64,000 nucleotides of DNA, from assembly GCA_024235655.1 (NCBI GenBank), contig JACKLY010000004.1, positions 193,151-257,150 of the forward strand, given 5' to 3'. Within the stretch, counting starts at the first letter, position 1. Every line of letters starts with the position of its first letter. Below are positions 27,834 to 36,824 of this stretch, piece by piece. Position numbers and translations under genes: made by a program. Under the pieces are notes generated by a model. The model was not told where the DNA came from. It searched no databases and saw only the letters and a list, made by a program, of their open reading frames with translations. The DNA comes from Zoogloeaceae bacterium (lineage in GTDB: Bacteria > Pseudomonadota > Gammaproteobacteria > Burkholderiales > Rhodocyclaceae).

Positions 27834-28414
27834 AGAACAGCCACGCCTTCTTCGCGCAGCAGTGTGCAGAGTGCAATCAGGGGAAGTCCGATCAGTGCGT
27901 TCGGGTCATCACCCTGAATCCGTTCAATGATGGCAATCCCCAGGCCTTCCGATTTGGCAGATCCGGCACAGTTGTACGGCTGTTCTCGACGCAGGTAATT
28001 CTCGATTTCCGCATCACTCAGGTTGCGGAAGGTGACCTCGGTTGGGATCCCGGTGGTTCGGAATGATCTGGTGCTGGCGTTGTAAAGGGAAAGGCCGGTA
28101 AAGAAATTAACCGTGCGCCCGCGCATCGTTCGAAGTTGTTCAGTGGCGCGTTCGTGTGTTCCCGGTTTGCCATAGATGCGGCCATCCAGTACGGCCACCT
28201 GGTCGCTGCCAATGATCAACGCGTGTGGAAACTGCGGAGCAACGGCGCGGGCCTTTTCTTCGGATAGGCGCAGGGCTGTGGCTTCAGGCGTTTCGCCGGA
28301 TAAAGGCGATTCGTCGCAATTGGGCGCCGCGGTGGCAAACGGGATGCCGAGCCGACCTAGAAGTTCGCGACGGAATGGAGATGTCGAAGCAAGTACGAGT
28401 TGAGGGCTGGACAT
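27830..28414 (-). CDS. Maf-family nucleotide pyrophosphatase (YceF type)
   Basis: The 194 residues begin LVLASTSPFRRELLGRLG, the Maf signature, with the catalytic region IIGSDQVAVLDG. Maf proteins hydrolyse non-canonical or methylated NTPs; the YceF group prefers m7GTP. That subgroup assignment rests on its position beside yceD-rpmF, as in E. coli yceF-yceD-rpmF-plsX. ATG 28414 is chosen because the family signature starts there; the open frame upstream is unrelated. Confidence 0.9.
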   Translation of the reverse strand: MSSPQLVLASTSPFRRELLGRLGIPFATAAPNCDESPLSGETPEATALRLSEEKARAVAPQFPHALIIGSDQVAVLDGRIYGKPGTHERATEQLRTMRGRTVNFFTGLSLYNASTRSFRTTGIPTEVTFRNLSDAEIENYLRREQPYNCAGSAKSEGLGIAIIERIQGDDPNALIGLPLIALCTLLREEGVAVL

Positions 28415-28480
28415 GAGGAACCGGAGAAGCTGTATTGGCCAAGTCCGCGCCCTGTCAGAAAAAAAGCAGCGCAACAGTCT

Positions 28481-28509
28481 TTGACTTGGGAAGCAGGAAA
28501 TAATATCAT
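28481..28509 (+). promoter_or_regulatory. Sigma-70 promoter for yceD-rpmF
   Basis: TTGACT (28481-28486), a 17-bp spacer and TATCAT (28504-28509) make a near-consensus promoter. A start 6-8 nt downstream would fall almost on the yceD ATG at 28519. Confidence 0.65.
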
Positions 28510-28518
28510 GCGCGCCTT

Positions 28519-29013
28519 ATGTCGCAACAGATTGTGATTAACAGTCTGTCGTTTGCGCGGGAAGGCCGTTCGTTGCAAGGCGAATTGCAAGTTTCCGAGC
28601 TGGAAAGGTTGCACGAGGATCTGGCAGAAATTGCTGGCGTTCTGGTGTACCGCCTGATTGGCCACAAGGGCCGTGAGGGCAAGTCGGAGTTGCTGCTGGA
28701 GGTCGAGGGGAGTATTCCTCTCGTTTGCCAGCGCTGTCTGGGCCAGTTCAACTACCCGTTGTCGATCGCCAGCGTGCTTGAACTGATTGCCGATGAGGCC
28801 GATCTGACTCAGGACGAACTGGAAGACGACAGCAGGGATTTCCTGGTTGCGCAAAGAGAAATGGACGTCGTAGCGTTGATCGAGGATGAGATTCTTCTTG
28901 CCCTGCCGATTTCGCCGCGACATAAAGAATGCGTGCTGTCAGATGACAGTACTCGCGGAACCAAGGAGTTACCCTTTGCGGCTCTGGCTGCGTTAAAAGG
29001 GAAGGCATCCTGA
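28519..29013 (+). CDS. yceD: YceD/DUF177 family protein, 23S rRNA accumulation factor
   Basis: This 164-residue protein has the DUF177 features: a central CQRCLGQF segment, acidic stretches and a late Cys (HKECVL). In bacteria and plants the family is linked to 23S rRNA accumulation and is almost always next to rpmF, as here (21 bp upstream). There is no visible ribosome-binding site before the ATG; the promoter lies immediately upstream, so the mRNA may be nearly leaderless. Confidence 0.9.
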   Translation: MSQQIVINSLSFAREGRSLQGELQVSELERLHEDLAEIAGVLVYRLIGHKGREGKSELLLEVEGSIPLVCQRCLGQFNYPLSIASVLELIADEADLTQDELEDDSRDFLVAQREMDVVALIEDEILLALPISPRHKECVLSDDSTRGTKELPFAALAALKGKAS

Positions 29014-29034
29014 CAAGTAATTAGGAGTTTTATA

Positions 29035-29214
29035 ATGGCCGTTCAGCAGAACAAGAAATCCCCGTCCAAGCGTGGCATGCACCGTGCACACGACTTCCTG
29101 ACCAACCCGCCACTGGCTGTTGAGCCGACCACTGGCGAAACGCATCTGCGTCATCACATCAGCCCAAGCGGTTTCTACCGCGGCAAGAAAATTCTGAAGA
29201 GCAAGGGCGAGTAA
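29035..29214 (+). CDS. rpmF: 50S ribosomal protein L32
   Basis: The 59 residues begin MAVQQNKKSPSKRGMHRAHD, the classical L32 N-terminus, and end KKILKSKGE. TAGGAG precedes the ATG by a good distance. The protein lacks the four zinc cysteines of some L32 forms, as in E. coli. It is between yceD and plsX in the standard order and followed by a hairpin that may limit read-through into the fatty-acid genes. Confidence 0.97.
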   Translation: MAVQQNKKSPSKRGMHRAHDFLTNPPLAVEPTTGETHLRHHISPSGFYRGKKILKSKGE

Positions 29215-29226
29215 GCTCTGCCGATC

Positions 29227-29270
29227 AGGCAGGCAGTTGGCCTAGCGGCGGACTGCCTGCCTTTTCTTTT
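29227..29270 (+). terminator. Terminator or attenuator between rpmF and plsX
   Basis: An 11-bp perfect stem (29227-29237 and 29252-29262, AGGCAGGCAGT type) with a 14-nt loop is followed by TTTTCTTTT, 8 nt before the plsX ATG. It probably sets the ratio of rpmF to fab transcripts. Confidence 0.7.
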
Positions 29271-29277
29271 GCCTGTC

Positions 29278-30291
29278 ATGGCTACCACCATCGCAATCGA
29301 CTGCATGGGCGGGGACCACGGTCCCTCTGTCACCGTGCCGGCAACGCTCGCCGCGCTGAAGCGCCATCGCGAGCTATCCGTCATTCTGGTCGGCTTCGAA
29401 GATCGGATTCGCCCATATCTGAAGGGCGATGAAGGTGCTCGTGTACGAATCCAGTCAGCCAGCGAGATCGTCGGCATGGACGAGTCGCCAGCACTTGCCT
29501 TGCGCAACAAAAAAGACTCGTCGATGCGTGTGGCGATCAATCTGGTCAAGACTGGCGAGGCGCAGGCCTGCGTTTCTGCCGGAAATACCGGCGCATTGAT
29601 GGCCATTTCAAGATTTGTCCTGAAAACCCTCCCGGGAATTGATCGCCCGGCTATCTGCACCACTTTGCCAACAACAATCGGCCATGTTCACGTGCTTGAT
29701 CTTGGCGCCAACGTTGACTCCGGCCCTGAGCACCTGCTTCAGTTCGCCATCATGGGAGCAATGCTGGTCGCAGCTGTCGAGCACAAGGAGCGTCCTACTG
29801 TCGGTTTGCTCAATATTGGCGAAGAGGAAATCAAAGGGACTGAAGTCGTCAAGCAGGCCTCTGCTCTGCTACGTAACTCAGGACTGAATTTCATCGGTAA
29901 CGTCGAGGGTGATGGCGTTTACATGGGTGAGGCGGATGTCGTCGTATGTGACGGTTTTGTCGGGAATGTTGCCTTGAAAATATCGGAAGGGCTTGCCCAG
30001 ATGCTTGCCACCTTCCTGAAGCAGGCTTTCAAGAAAAACATCCTGACCAAACTGGCTGCACTGGCCGCGCTCCCTGTGCTCAAAGCCTTCAAGGAGCGGG
30101 CTGATCATCGGCGCTACAACGGTGCATGCCTTCTTGGCTTGAAGGGTATCGTAGTCAAAAGCCACGGCTCTGCCGATGATTTTGCTTTTGGCTGCGCCAT
30201 CAATGTTGCGCTGGAGAGCGCTTCGAATGGCGTACTCGAGCGCATTACCCAGAGCATGGCCCAACTACCCACCCTGCAGGAGACTGTTTAG
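29278..30291 (+). CDS. plsX: Phosphate acyltransferase PlsX
   Basis: The 337-residue enzyme makes acyl-phosphate from acyl-ACP for phospholipid synthesis. It begins with the family start IAIDCMGGDHGP and contains GNTGALM and the C-terminal GLKGIVVKSHG.AD. The chosen ATG lacks a good ribosome-binding site and directly follows the terminator-like hairpin; three codons upstream lies an in-frame TTG. The stop TAG shares one base with the GTG start of fabH, giving tight coupling. Confidence 0.95.
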   Translation: MATTIAIDCMGGDHGPSVTVPATLAALKRHRELSVILVGFEDRIRPYLKGDEGARVRIQSASEIVGMDESPALALRNKKDSSMRVAINLVKTGEAQACVSAGNTGALMAISRFVLKTLPGIDRPAICTTLPTTIGHVHVLDLGANVDSGPEHLLQFAIMGAMLVAAVEHKERPTVGLLNIGEEEIKGTEVVKQASALLRNSGLNFIGNVEGDGVYMGEADVVVCDGFVGNVALKISEGLAQMLATFLKQAFKKNILTKLAALAALPVLKAFKERADHRRYNGACLLGLKGIVVKSHGSADDFAFGCAINVALESASNGVLERITQSMAQLPTLQETV

Positions 30292-31253
30292 TGCCATTTG
30301 CCCGTATTGCCGGCGTGGGTAGTTATCTGCCCTCGAATCGCGTTTTAAACAGCGATCTGATTTCCCGTGGCATTGAAACGGATGATGAGTGGATTGTTTC
30401 TCGCACCGGAATACGTGCGCGTCACCTTGCAGAAACTGGTCAAACTTCGTCTGAACTGGGCTTCGAAGCCAGCAAGAAAGCGCTGGAAATGGCCGGGTTC
30501 GATCCTGCCAGTGTTGACTTGATTATTGTTGCAACCTCAACGCCGGATTTTGTCTTTCCGAGCACGGCTTGCCTCCTGCAGCACAAGCTTGGCAATAGCG
30601 GAGCGACTGCATTTGACGTACAGGCGGTGTGCAGCGGCTTCCTCTATGCATTGACCATTGCTGATAAATTTATCAAATCCGGATCGCACAAGCGGGCGCT
30701 GGTTGTTGGTGCAGAAGTTTTTTCCAGAATTCTTGACTGGAACGACCGTGCAACCTGCGTTCTTTTTGGTGACGGGGCAGGGGCTGTTGTGCTGGAAGCC
30801 TCTGAAACATCAGGAATACTGGCGACTGCCTTGCACGCTGACGGTGCGCATCACGGTATTCTTTCGGTTCCCGGCAATGTGTGCGGCGGTCAAATCATTG
30901 GCGATCCTTTCCTGCGCATGGATGGGCAGGCAGTCTTCAAATTTGCCGTCAGAGTTCTCGCCGAAGTGGCCAACGAATGCTGTGAAATGGCTGGCATCGC
31001 GCCAGAATCTGTAGATTGGCTGATTCCGCACCAAGCCAACATCCGCATCATCGAGGCAACGGCAAAGAAAATGGGCTTGCCGATGGATCGGGTCATCGTT
31101 ACCGTCGATCAGCATGGCAATACCTCTGCCGCTTCCGTACCTCTCGCGCTTGATGCAGCGGTGAGGGATGGCCGCATCAAGCGTGGCCAGAAAATCCTGC
31201 TCGAAGGTGTCGGTGGCGGCTTTACCTGGGGCGCAGCGCTCATTGAATTCTGA
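30291..31253 (+). CDS. fabH: 3-oxoacyl-ACP synthase III
   Basis: This 320-residue KASIII starts fatty-acid synthesis by condensing acetyl-CoA with malonyl-ACP. The Cys-His-Asn triad is visible: Cys114 in QAVCSGFLYA, His in IPHQANIRI and Asn in DQHGNTSAAS. GTG start overlaps the plsX stop. Confidence 0.97.
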   Translation: MPFARIAGVGSYLPSNRVLNSDLISRGIETDDEWIVSRTGIRARHLAETGQTSSELGFEASKKALEMAGFDPASVDLIIVATSTPDFVFPSTACLLQHKLGNSGATAFDVQAVCSGFLYALTIADKFIKSGSHKRALVVGAEVFSRILDWNDRATCVLFGDGAGAVVLEASETSGILATALHADGAHHGILSVPGNVCGGQIIGDPFLRMDGQAVFKFAVRVLAEVANECCEMAGIAPESVDWLIPHQANIRIIEATAKKMGLPMDRVIVTVDQHGNTSAASVPLALDAAVRDGRIKRGQKILLEGVGGGFTWGAALIEF

Positions 31254-31286
31254 TACCCGTAGAACATGAATCAGGAGGCTTTCTAG

Positions 31287-32213
31287 ATGGCTTTTGCATT
31301 TGTTTTTCCAGGGCAGGGCTCGCAATCGGTTGGCATGATGGCAGCGTATGGCGACTCCCCTGTCGTTCGTGCCACATTTGACGAGGCCTCTTCCGCCCTG
31401 GGCGATGATTTATGGGCAATGGTTGCTGATGGACCGGCAGAATTGCTTGCACAGACCATCAATACCCAACCCGTCATGCTGACTGCCGGCCTTGCCGTAT
31501 GGCGCCTCTGGCAGGAAAAAAATGGCCGTCAGCCGGCGGTGCTTGCCGGGCATAGCCTGGGAGAATATGCCGCACTGGTGGCGGCTGGTGTGCTCGATTT
31601 AAAAGAGGCTGTACCGCTGGTCCGTCTTCGTGCGTCAGCCATGCAGGAGGCGGTGCCGGTCGGCACTGGCGCCATGGCTGCAATCCTTGGCCTCGACGAT
31701 GATGGCATTCGTGCCGCCTGCACAGAGGCTGCCAACGGCGAAGTAGTCGAGCCCGTGAATTTCAATGCCGCTGGCCAGACAGTGATTGCAGGGCACAAAA
31801 CTGCTGTAGAACGAGCGATGGAGGCATGCAAGGCGCGTGGTGCAAAACGTGCGGTGGCATTGCCTGTTTCTGCGCCGTTTCATTCCTCGCTGATCCGACC
31901 GGCTGCTGACAAACTTGCTGCACGTCTCGCTGAATTGGATCTGCGGTGCCCGGCCATTCCAGTGATCAATAATGTCGATGTAAGCATTGAGAACGATCCT
32001 GCGAAAATTCGGGACGCCCTGATCCGTCAGGCCTACAATCCGGTGCGTTGGGTCGAAACCATTCAGAAGATGTCGAGCATGGGGGTCACTGCGGTGGTCG
32101 AGTGCGGCCCCGGCAAGGTACTGGCCGGCCTGGCCAAGCGTTGTGCTGAGGGTGTTGTCGGTGTTGCCCTGTCTGATGCGGCATCGATCGATGCAAATCT
32201 GAATCTGGAGTAA
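31287..32213 (+). CDS. fabD: Malonyl-CoA:ACP transacylase
   Basis: The 308 residues show the GQGSQSVGM N-terminal loop, the nucleophile Ser90 in AGHSLGEYAAL, and His in PVSAPFHSSL. It loads malonyl groups onto ACP. AGGAGG is well placed before the ATG. It lies 33 bp after fabH and 2 bp before fabG. Confidence 0.97.
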   Translation: MAFAFVFPGQGSQSVGMMAAYGDSPVVRATFDEASSALGDDLWAMVADGPAELLAQTINTQPVMLTAGLAVWRLWQEKNGRQPAVLAGHSLGEYAALVAAGVLDLKEAVPLVRLRASAMQEAVPVGTGAMAAILGLDDDGIRAACTEAANGEVVEPVNFNAAGQTVIAGHKTAVERAMEACKARGAKRAVALPVSAPFHSSLIRPAADKLAARLAELDLRCPAIPVINNVDVSIENDPAKIRDALIRQAYNPVRWVETIQKMSSMGVTAVVECGPGKVLAGLAKRCAEGVVGVALSDAASIDANLNLE

Positions 32214-32215
32214 AA

Positions 32216-32959
32216 ATGATGCTGGATGGACAAATTGCACTGGTGACCGGTGCGTCACGTGGAATCGGCCAGGCAGTTGCGCTTGAATTGGGACGTCTGG
32301 GGGCCACCGTCATCGGAACGGCAACCACTGAGGCGGGTGCTGCCAACATTGGTTCGTATCTTGCTGCTGCAGGCATCAAAGGGCAGGGCGCAGTTCTCGA
32401 AGTGCGCGAACAGGCGCAGATTGATGCGCTGATCGGCAGCATTGAGAAACAGTATGGTGCCGTCACCGTTCTGGTGAACAATGCCGGTATCACCCGAGAT
32501 AATCTTGCCCTGCGCATGAAGGATGACGAGTGGGATGCGGTGATCGACACCAACCTGAAAGCCGTATTTCGCCTTTCCAAGGCAGTCATGCGCGGCATGA
32601 TGAAGGCACGCCAGGGTCGAGTGATCAACATCACTTCGGTGGTCGGCCATTCCGGCAACCCCGGGCAGGCAAACTATTGTGCTGCCAAGGCTGGTGTTGC
32701 AGGCCTGACACGGTCGCTGGCCAGGGAGTTGGGCAGTCGCAACATTACGGTGAATTGTGTCGCGCCGGGCTTTATTGATACCGACATGACCAAGGCGCTG
32801 GACGAGAAGCAAAAGGAAGGGCTGGTGGGTTCAATCCCGCTGGGAAGACTCGGAACACCAGCTGATATTGCGGCTGCTGTGGCCTATCTTGCCTCGCCGG
32901 CAGCTTCCTATGTGAGCGGTACGACATTGCATGTCAACGGTGGCATGTACATGGATTAA
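32216..32959 (+). CDS. fabG: 3-oxoacyl-ACP reductase
   Basis: This 247-residue classical SDR has TGASRGIG for NADPH, NNAGITRDN, the catalytic Ser region NITSVVG and YCAAKAG (YxxxK), and ends in the usual HVNGGMYM. It reduces beta-ketoacyl-ACP. Two adjacent ATG codons open the frame; either could be used. Confidence 0.97.
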   Translation: MMLDGQIALVTGASRGIGQAVALELGRLGATVIGTATTEAGAANIGSYLAAAGIKGQGAVLEVREQAQIDALIGSIEKQYGAVTVLVNNAGITRDNLALRMKDDEWDAVIDTNLKAVFRLSKAVMRGMMKARQGRVINITSVVGHSGNPGQANYCAAKAGVAGLTRSLARELGSRNITVNCVAPGFIDTDMTKALDEKQKEGLVGSIPLGRLGTPADIAAAVAYLASPAASYVSGTTLHVNGGMYMD

Positions 32960-32977
32960 GTTTGGCGACCAGGGTGT

Positions 32978-33006
32978 TTGGTAAGCGCTGGTCATTTTGG
33001 TAGAAT
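32978..33006 (+). promoter_or_regulatory. Probable sigma-70 promoter of acpP
   Basis: TTGGTA (32978-32983), a 17-bp spacer and TAGAAT (33001-33006) lie 42 bp before the acpP ATG. An extra promoter here would give the high acpP expression that is generally required. Confidence 0.5.
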
Positions 33007-33047
33007 CCACTTTTTGTTTCACACCTGTAACAGGGAAGGAGCCCCTA

Positions 33048-33284
33048 ATGGAAAACATCGAGCAACGCGTCAGGAAGATCGTCGCCGAACAACTCGGCGT
33101 AAATGAAGCGGACATCAAGAACGAGTCCTCTTTTGTCGATGATCTCGGCGCGGATTCGCTGGATACCGTTGAACTGGTCATGGCCCTCGAGGAAGAGTTC
33201 GAGACCGAGATTCCGGACGATCAGGCCGAGAAGATCACGACCGTTCAGCAGGCGATCGATTACATCCTCGCCAACAAGAAGTAA
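33048..33284 (+). CDS. acpP: Acyl carrier protein
   Basis: The 78 residues form an acidic four-helix protein. The phosphopantetheine site is Ser37 in GADSLDTVE. AAGGAG precedes the ATG. The frame extends upstream, but only from the ATG does the family sequence begin. It carries acyl chains for the whole fab cluster; its activating enzyme AcpS is encoded at 45664. Confidence 0.98.
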   Translation: MENIEQRVRKIVAEQLGVNEADIKNESSFVDDLGADSLDTVELVMALEEEFETEIPDDQAEKITTVQQAIDYILANKK

Positions 33285-33306
33285 TTCCATAACGGGATTT
33301 CCCTCG

Positions 33307-33337
33307 CGGGCCGGCAAAGCATTCCTTGGCCGGCCCG
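33307..33337 (+). other. GC-rich stem-loop between acpP and fabF
   Basis: CGGGCCGGC (33307-33315) and GCCGGCCCG (33329-33337) form a 9-bp GC stem without a following T-run. It is therefore more likely an mRNA stabiliser or processing site than a terminator. Confidence 0.6.
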
Positions 33338-33391
33338 AGTTGCGAGAGAAATACCCGCCAACGTTTTTCCTCACCGTTTCCGGAGCTCAAT

Positions 33392-34630
33392 TTGGCACGT
33401 CGTCGAGTTGTCATCACCGGCCTGGGGATCGTCTCTCCAGTCGGCAATAGCGTCGAACAAGCCTGGCAGAATATTCTGGTCGGCCGTTCTGGCATTGCAC
33501 GCATTACCCATTTCGATACCTCAGCCTTCCCCGTGCAGATCGGTGGTGAAGTCAAGGATTTCGATATCGGGGAATACCTGTCGCCTAAAGAAGCACGCCG
33601 CATGGATAAATTCATCCATTTCGGCATGGCTGCCGGTATTCAGGCGATCAAGGATGCCGGTCTGGAGGCGCATCCAGCCAACGCTGAAAGAATCGGTGTG
33701 GCGATTGGGTCCGGTATCGGGGGCTTGCCCCTGATCGAAGATACCCATGACGAATATATCAAGAATGGTCCTCGCAAGATTTCGCCATTCTTTGTGCCCG
33801 GATCGATCATCAACATGATTTCCGGCAACCTGTCGATCATGTATGGCTACAAAGGGCCGAATATCGCGCTGGTCACTGCTTGCACGACAGGCACCCACAG
33901 TATTGGCGATGCTGGCCGCATCATCGAGTATGGTGACGCGGATATCATGATCGCCGGTGGTGCAGAGGCCACGATTTCACCCTTGGGCCTTGGCGGTTTC
34001 TGCTCTGCACGCGCACTGTCTACACGCAATGACGACCCGGCGACAGCGAGTCGTCCGTGGGATCGTGATCGTGATGGTTTCGTGCTTGGCGAAGGTGCCG
34101 GTGTCGTTGTACTCGAGGAGTACGAGCACGCCAAGGCACGTGGTGCAAGAATCTACGGTGAACTTGCCGGCTACGGCATGAGCGCCGATGCAAATCACAT
34201 GACGGCACCTTGCGAAGACGGTGATGGTGCCGGCCGCTGCATGCTGGCCGCGCTGCGAAATGCCGGGCTGAATCCCGAAGACATTCAGTACGTCAATGCT
34301 CACGGTACCTCGACTCCTCTCGGAGACAAGGCTGAAACCATTGCCGTCAAACGAGCCTTCGGTGATCACGCGAAAAACCTCGTGGTCAATTCCACGAAAT
34401 CGATGACGGGTCACCTGCTGGGTGCAGCTGGCGGCATTGAAGCGGTTTTCTCTGCGCTGGCCGTCTACCACCAGGTTTCTCCTCCAACAATCAACATCTT
34501 TAATCAGGATGAGTTGTGCGATCTGGACTACTGCGCTAACGAAGCGCGTCAGATGAAAATTGATGCGGCATTGTCCAATTCCTTTGGCTTTGGCGGCACC
34601 AATGGCACTGTTGTTTTTCGCCGCGTCTGA
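33392..34630 (+). CDS. fabF: 3-oxoacyl-ACP synthase II
   Basis: This 412-residue KASII elongating condensing enzyme has nucleophile Cys164 in TACTTGTHS and catalytic His residues in NAHGTSTPLGD and KSMTGHLLGAAGG. The start must be the TTG at 33392: homology begins RRRVVITGLG immediately after it, and CGGAG lies 8 nt upstream. The upstream in-frame ATG would fall in the stem-loop region. A weak TTG start may lower expression relative to acpP. Confidence 0.96.
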   Translation: MARRRVVITGLGIVSPVGNSVEQAWQNILVGRSGIARITHFDTSAFPVQIGGEVKDFDIGEYLSPKEARRMDKFIHFGMAAGIQAIKDAGLEAHPANAERIGVAIGSGIGGLPLIEDTHDEYIKNGPRKISPFFVPGSIINMISGNLSIMYGYKGPNIALVTACTTGTHSIGDAGRIIEYGDADIMIAGGAEATISPLGLGGFCSARALSTRNDDPATASRPWDRDRDGFVLGEGAGVVVLEEYEHAKARGARIYGELAGYGMSADANHMTAPCEDGDGAGRCMLAALRNAGLNPEDIQYVNAHGTSTPLGDKAETIAVKRAFGDHAKNLVVNSTKSMTGHLLGAAGGIEAVFSALAVYHQVSPPTINIFNQDELCDLDYCANEARQMKIDAALSNSFGFGGTNGTVVFRRV

Positions 34631-34645
34631 CCGTCTGTACCGGGA

Positions 34646-35077
34646 ATGCATTTCCCGATAACGATTCGCGTATTACCCTCACGCCGCCTTCGGGCGGCGT
34701 TCTTCATTGTCCACGGCTTGGCATTGGCCGCACTGATTCACGTCACTCAGGTTCCTGCAATTGCCGTGTTGGGTGCATCTGTGCTGCTGCTTTCGCTACG
34801 TGCATGTTTCATGGCAACGGCTGCTCAGACAGTGACACTGTCCAAGGACGGTATGCTCTTATGGACGACGTTGAATGGAGACGCCGAATGCTTGAGGGTA
34901 TTGCCGGATTCGGTGAGTTTCAGCTGGCTGATGGTATTGCGGATGCAACAGGAAAACCAAACCGGGCAGCGTTCATTGATTATCCTGAGTGACAGTCTTT
35001 CACCTCAGGATTATCGCCGCGTGCAGATCTGGTTACGCTGGCTGCGGCCCTCTACGCCTGGCGCAGAGACCGTTTAA
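34646..35077 (+). CDS. YgfX-like small membrane protein
   Basis: The protein has 143 residues: a basic N-terminus, two closely spaced transmembrane helices (about 18-36 and 38-55) and a soluble C-terminal part. The layout and size fit the YgfX (CptA) family, often found beside nadB/rpoE in proteobacteria; the assignment is by architecture and position. In E. coli YgfX has been described as a toxin acting on cytoskeletal proteins, paired with YgfY/SdhE, which is not seen here. A hairpin (34681-34700) overlaps its first codons. Its 3' end overlaps nadB by 26 bp, tail to tail. Confidence 0.6.
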   Translation: MHFPITIRVLPSRRLRAAFFIVHGLALAALIHVTQVPAIAVLGASVLLLSLRACFMATAAQTVTLSKDGMLLWTTLNGDAECLRVLPDSVSFSWLMVLRMQQENQTGQRSLIILSDSLSPQDYRRVQIWLRWLRPSTPGAETV

Positions 35078-36632
35078 GCACCGTTGGTCGCGGTTTTTTG
35101 GTTAGCTCAGGATAATCGAGCGAGTAGTGCAGGCCACGGCTTTCCTTTCGTTTCAGGGCGCTGCGCACAATGAGATCGGCGGTTACGACCAGATTGCGCA
35201 ATTCGATCAGGTCATTGGTAACACGGAAGTTGGCATAGAACTCGTCGATTTCGCTCATCAGCAAACGAATGCGGTGCTGGGCGCGAAGCAGGCGCTTGGT
35301 GGTTCGTACGATACCTACGTAATCCCACATGAAACGCCGCAGTTCATCCCAGTTGTGCGAAATCACGACCTCCTCATCGGCATCGGTCACACGACTTTCA
35401 TCCCAATTCGGTAGCGGGGGAACGGGGTGCCTGGGCTGTGCCCGGATATCATCTGCCGCTGCCTCGGCAAAAACCAGGCATTCGAGCAGTGAATTGGAAG
35501 CCAGGCGATTTGCTCCGTGCAACCCGGTACAGGCTGCTTCGCCAGCAGCATACAGCCCGGGAATGTCTGTGCGGGCCTGTAAGTCGGTGACAATGCCGCC
35601 GCAGGTGTAATGCGCAGCCGGCACGACCGGAATTGGCTCCTGGGTGATGTCGATACCCAACTCCAGGCAGCGGGCGTGGATATTGGGGAAATGTTCAAGA
35701 ATGAACGCTTCGCCTTTGTGCGAAATATCAAGAAATACGCAATCCAGGCCGAATTTCTTCATTTCGAAGTCAATGGCCCGAGCCACCACATCGCGTGGGG
35801 CCAGCTCCTCGCGCCTGTCGTGCTGAGGCATGAATCGCGTGCCGTCAGGCAGCTTCAGCAGGCCACCCTCACCGCGTACGGCTTCCGAAATCAGGAAGGA
35901 TTTCGCCTGTGGGTGGTAGAGACAGGTAGGGTGGAACTGGATGAACTCCATGTTGGCCACCCGGCAGCCAGCGCGCCAGGCCATGGCGATGCCGTCACCG
36001 GTCGAGGTATCCGGGTTGGTTGTATAGAGATACACCTTGCCCGCACCGCCCGTCGCGATCAAAGTCGCCTGTGCGGCAATGGTGATGACCTCGCCACTGG
36101 TGGTATCGAGCGCATAGGCGCCGAAGCAGCGGTTTTCCGCCAAGCCCAGCTTGCTGCCCGTAATGAAGTCGACAGCAATGAAGTTTTCCAGCAGGGTGAT
36201 ATTCGGATGCGCCTGAAGCTTTTCCGTCAGTGTTTTCTGTACGGCAGATCCGGTGGCATCGGCAACGTGGATGACCCTTCTGGCACTATGGCCACCTTCT
36301 CGCGTGAGATGGTAACCGTCGGCGGTACGTGTAAAAGGCACCCCTTGATCAATCAGCCAGTCAATGGCGCGTCGCCCGTTCTCGACGACGTGCCGGGTGG
36401 CGGCAGGGTCATTGAGATCGTTGCCGGCTTCAAAGGTGTCCCGGATATGCGCTTCGATCGAGTCCTGGCTATCGAGAACAGCGGCAATGCCGCCTTGGGC
36501 CCAGGCTGATGCACTGACATCGACGCTGCGCTTGCTGATCACGGCAACACGGTGGGTGCCGGCCAATCGGAGTGCTGCTGACTGACCAGCAAGGCCGCTA
36601 CCGATGATGAGAACGTCGAAGCTGAGAGACAC
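35052..36632 (-). CDS. nadB: L-aspartate oxidase
   Basis: This 526-residue FAD enzyme oxidises L-aspartate to iminoaspartate, the first step of de novo NAD synthesis. It shows GSGLAGQSAALRLA (FAD Rossmann motif), ASAWAQGGIAAV, TREGGHSARRVIH and HYTCGGIVTDLQART, plus the C-terminal helical domain. NadA and NadC are not in this window. It is divergent from rpoE, the common proteobacterial arrangement. Confidence 0.96.
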   Translation of the reverse strand: MSLSFDVLIIGSGLAGQSAALRLAGTHRVAVISKRSVDVSASAWAQGGIAAVLDSQDSIEAHIRDTFEAGNDLNDPAATRHVVENGRRAIDWLIDQGVPFTRTADGYHLTREGGHSARRVIHVADATGSAVQKTLTEKLQAHPNITLLENFIAVDFITGSKLGLAENRCFGAYALDTTSGEVITIAAQATLIATGGAGKVYLYTTNPDTSTGDGIAMAWRAGCRVANMEFIQFHPTCLYHPQAKSFLISEAVRGEGGLLKLPDGTRFMPQHDRREELAPRDVVARAIDFEMKKFGLDCVFLDISHKGEAFILEHFPNIHARCLELGIDITQEPIPVVPAAHYTCGGIVTDLQARTDIPGLYAAGEAACTGLHGANRLASNSLLECLVFAEAAADDIRAQPRHPVPPLPNWDESRVTDADEEVVISHNWDELRRFMWDYVGIVRTTKRLLRAQHRIRLLMSEIDEFYANFRVTNDLIELRNLVVTADLIVRSALKRKESRGLHYSLDYPELTKKPRPTVLKRSLRQA

Positions 36633-36824
36633 GATAGCGAAATTGAGTCAATTCTTGGAACCGCGGACTATAACATGCAGCTGCCGTACCCAAGTGGAGA
36701 ACCCGAGAGTCAGTGCCGCTCTTCACGTCTTTCCAGTGTTATTCCTTTGGTGCCGCCTTTGTCGTTGTGCGTTGCGTTATACTTTTCCGGAAAAATAAAA
36801 TATGACCGACAGGGATGAACCGTG

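Noticed and set aside
36755..36783. rpoE promoter based on TATACT at 36778
   Set aside because: No acceptable -35 element at 16-18 bp spacing; insufficient support.
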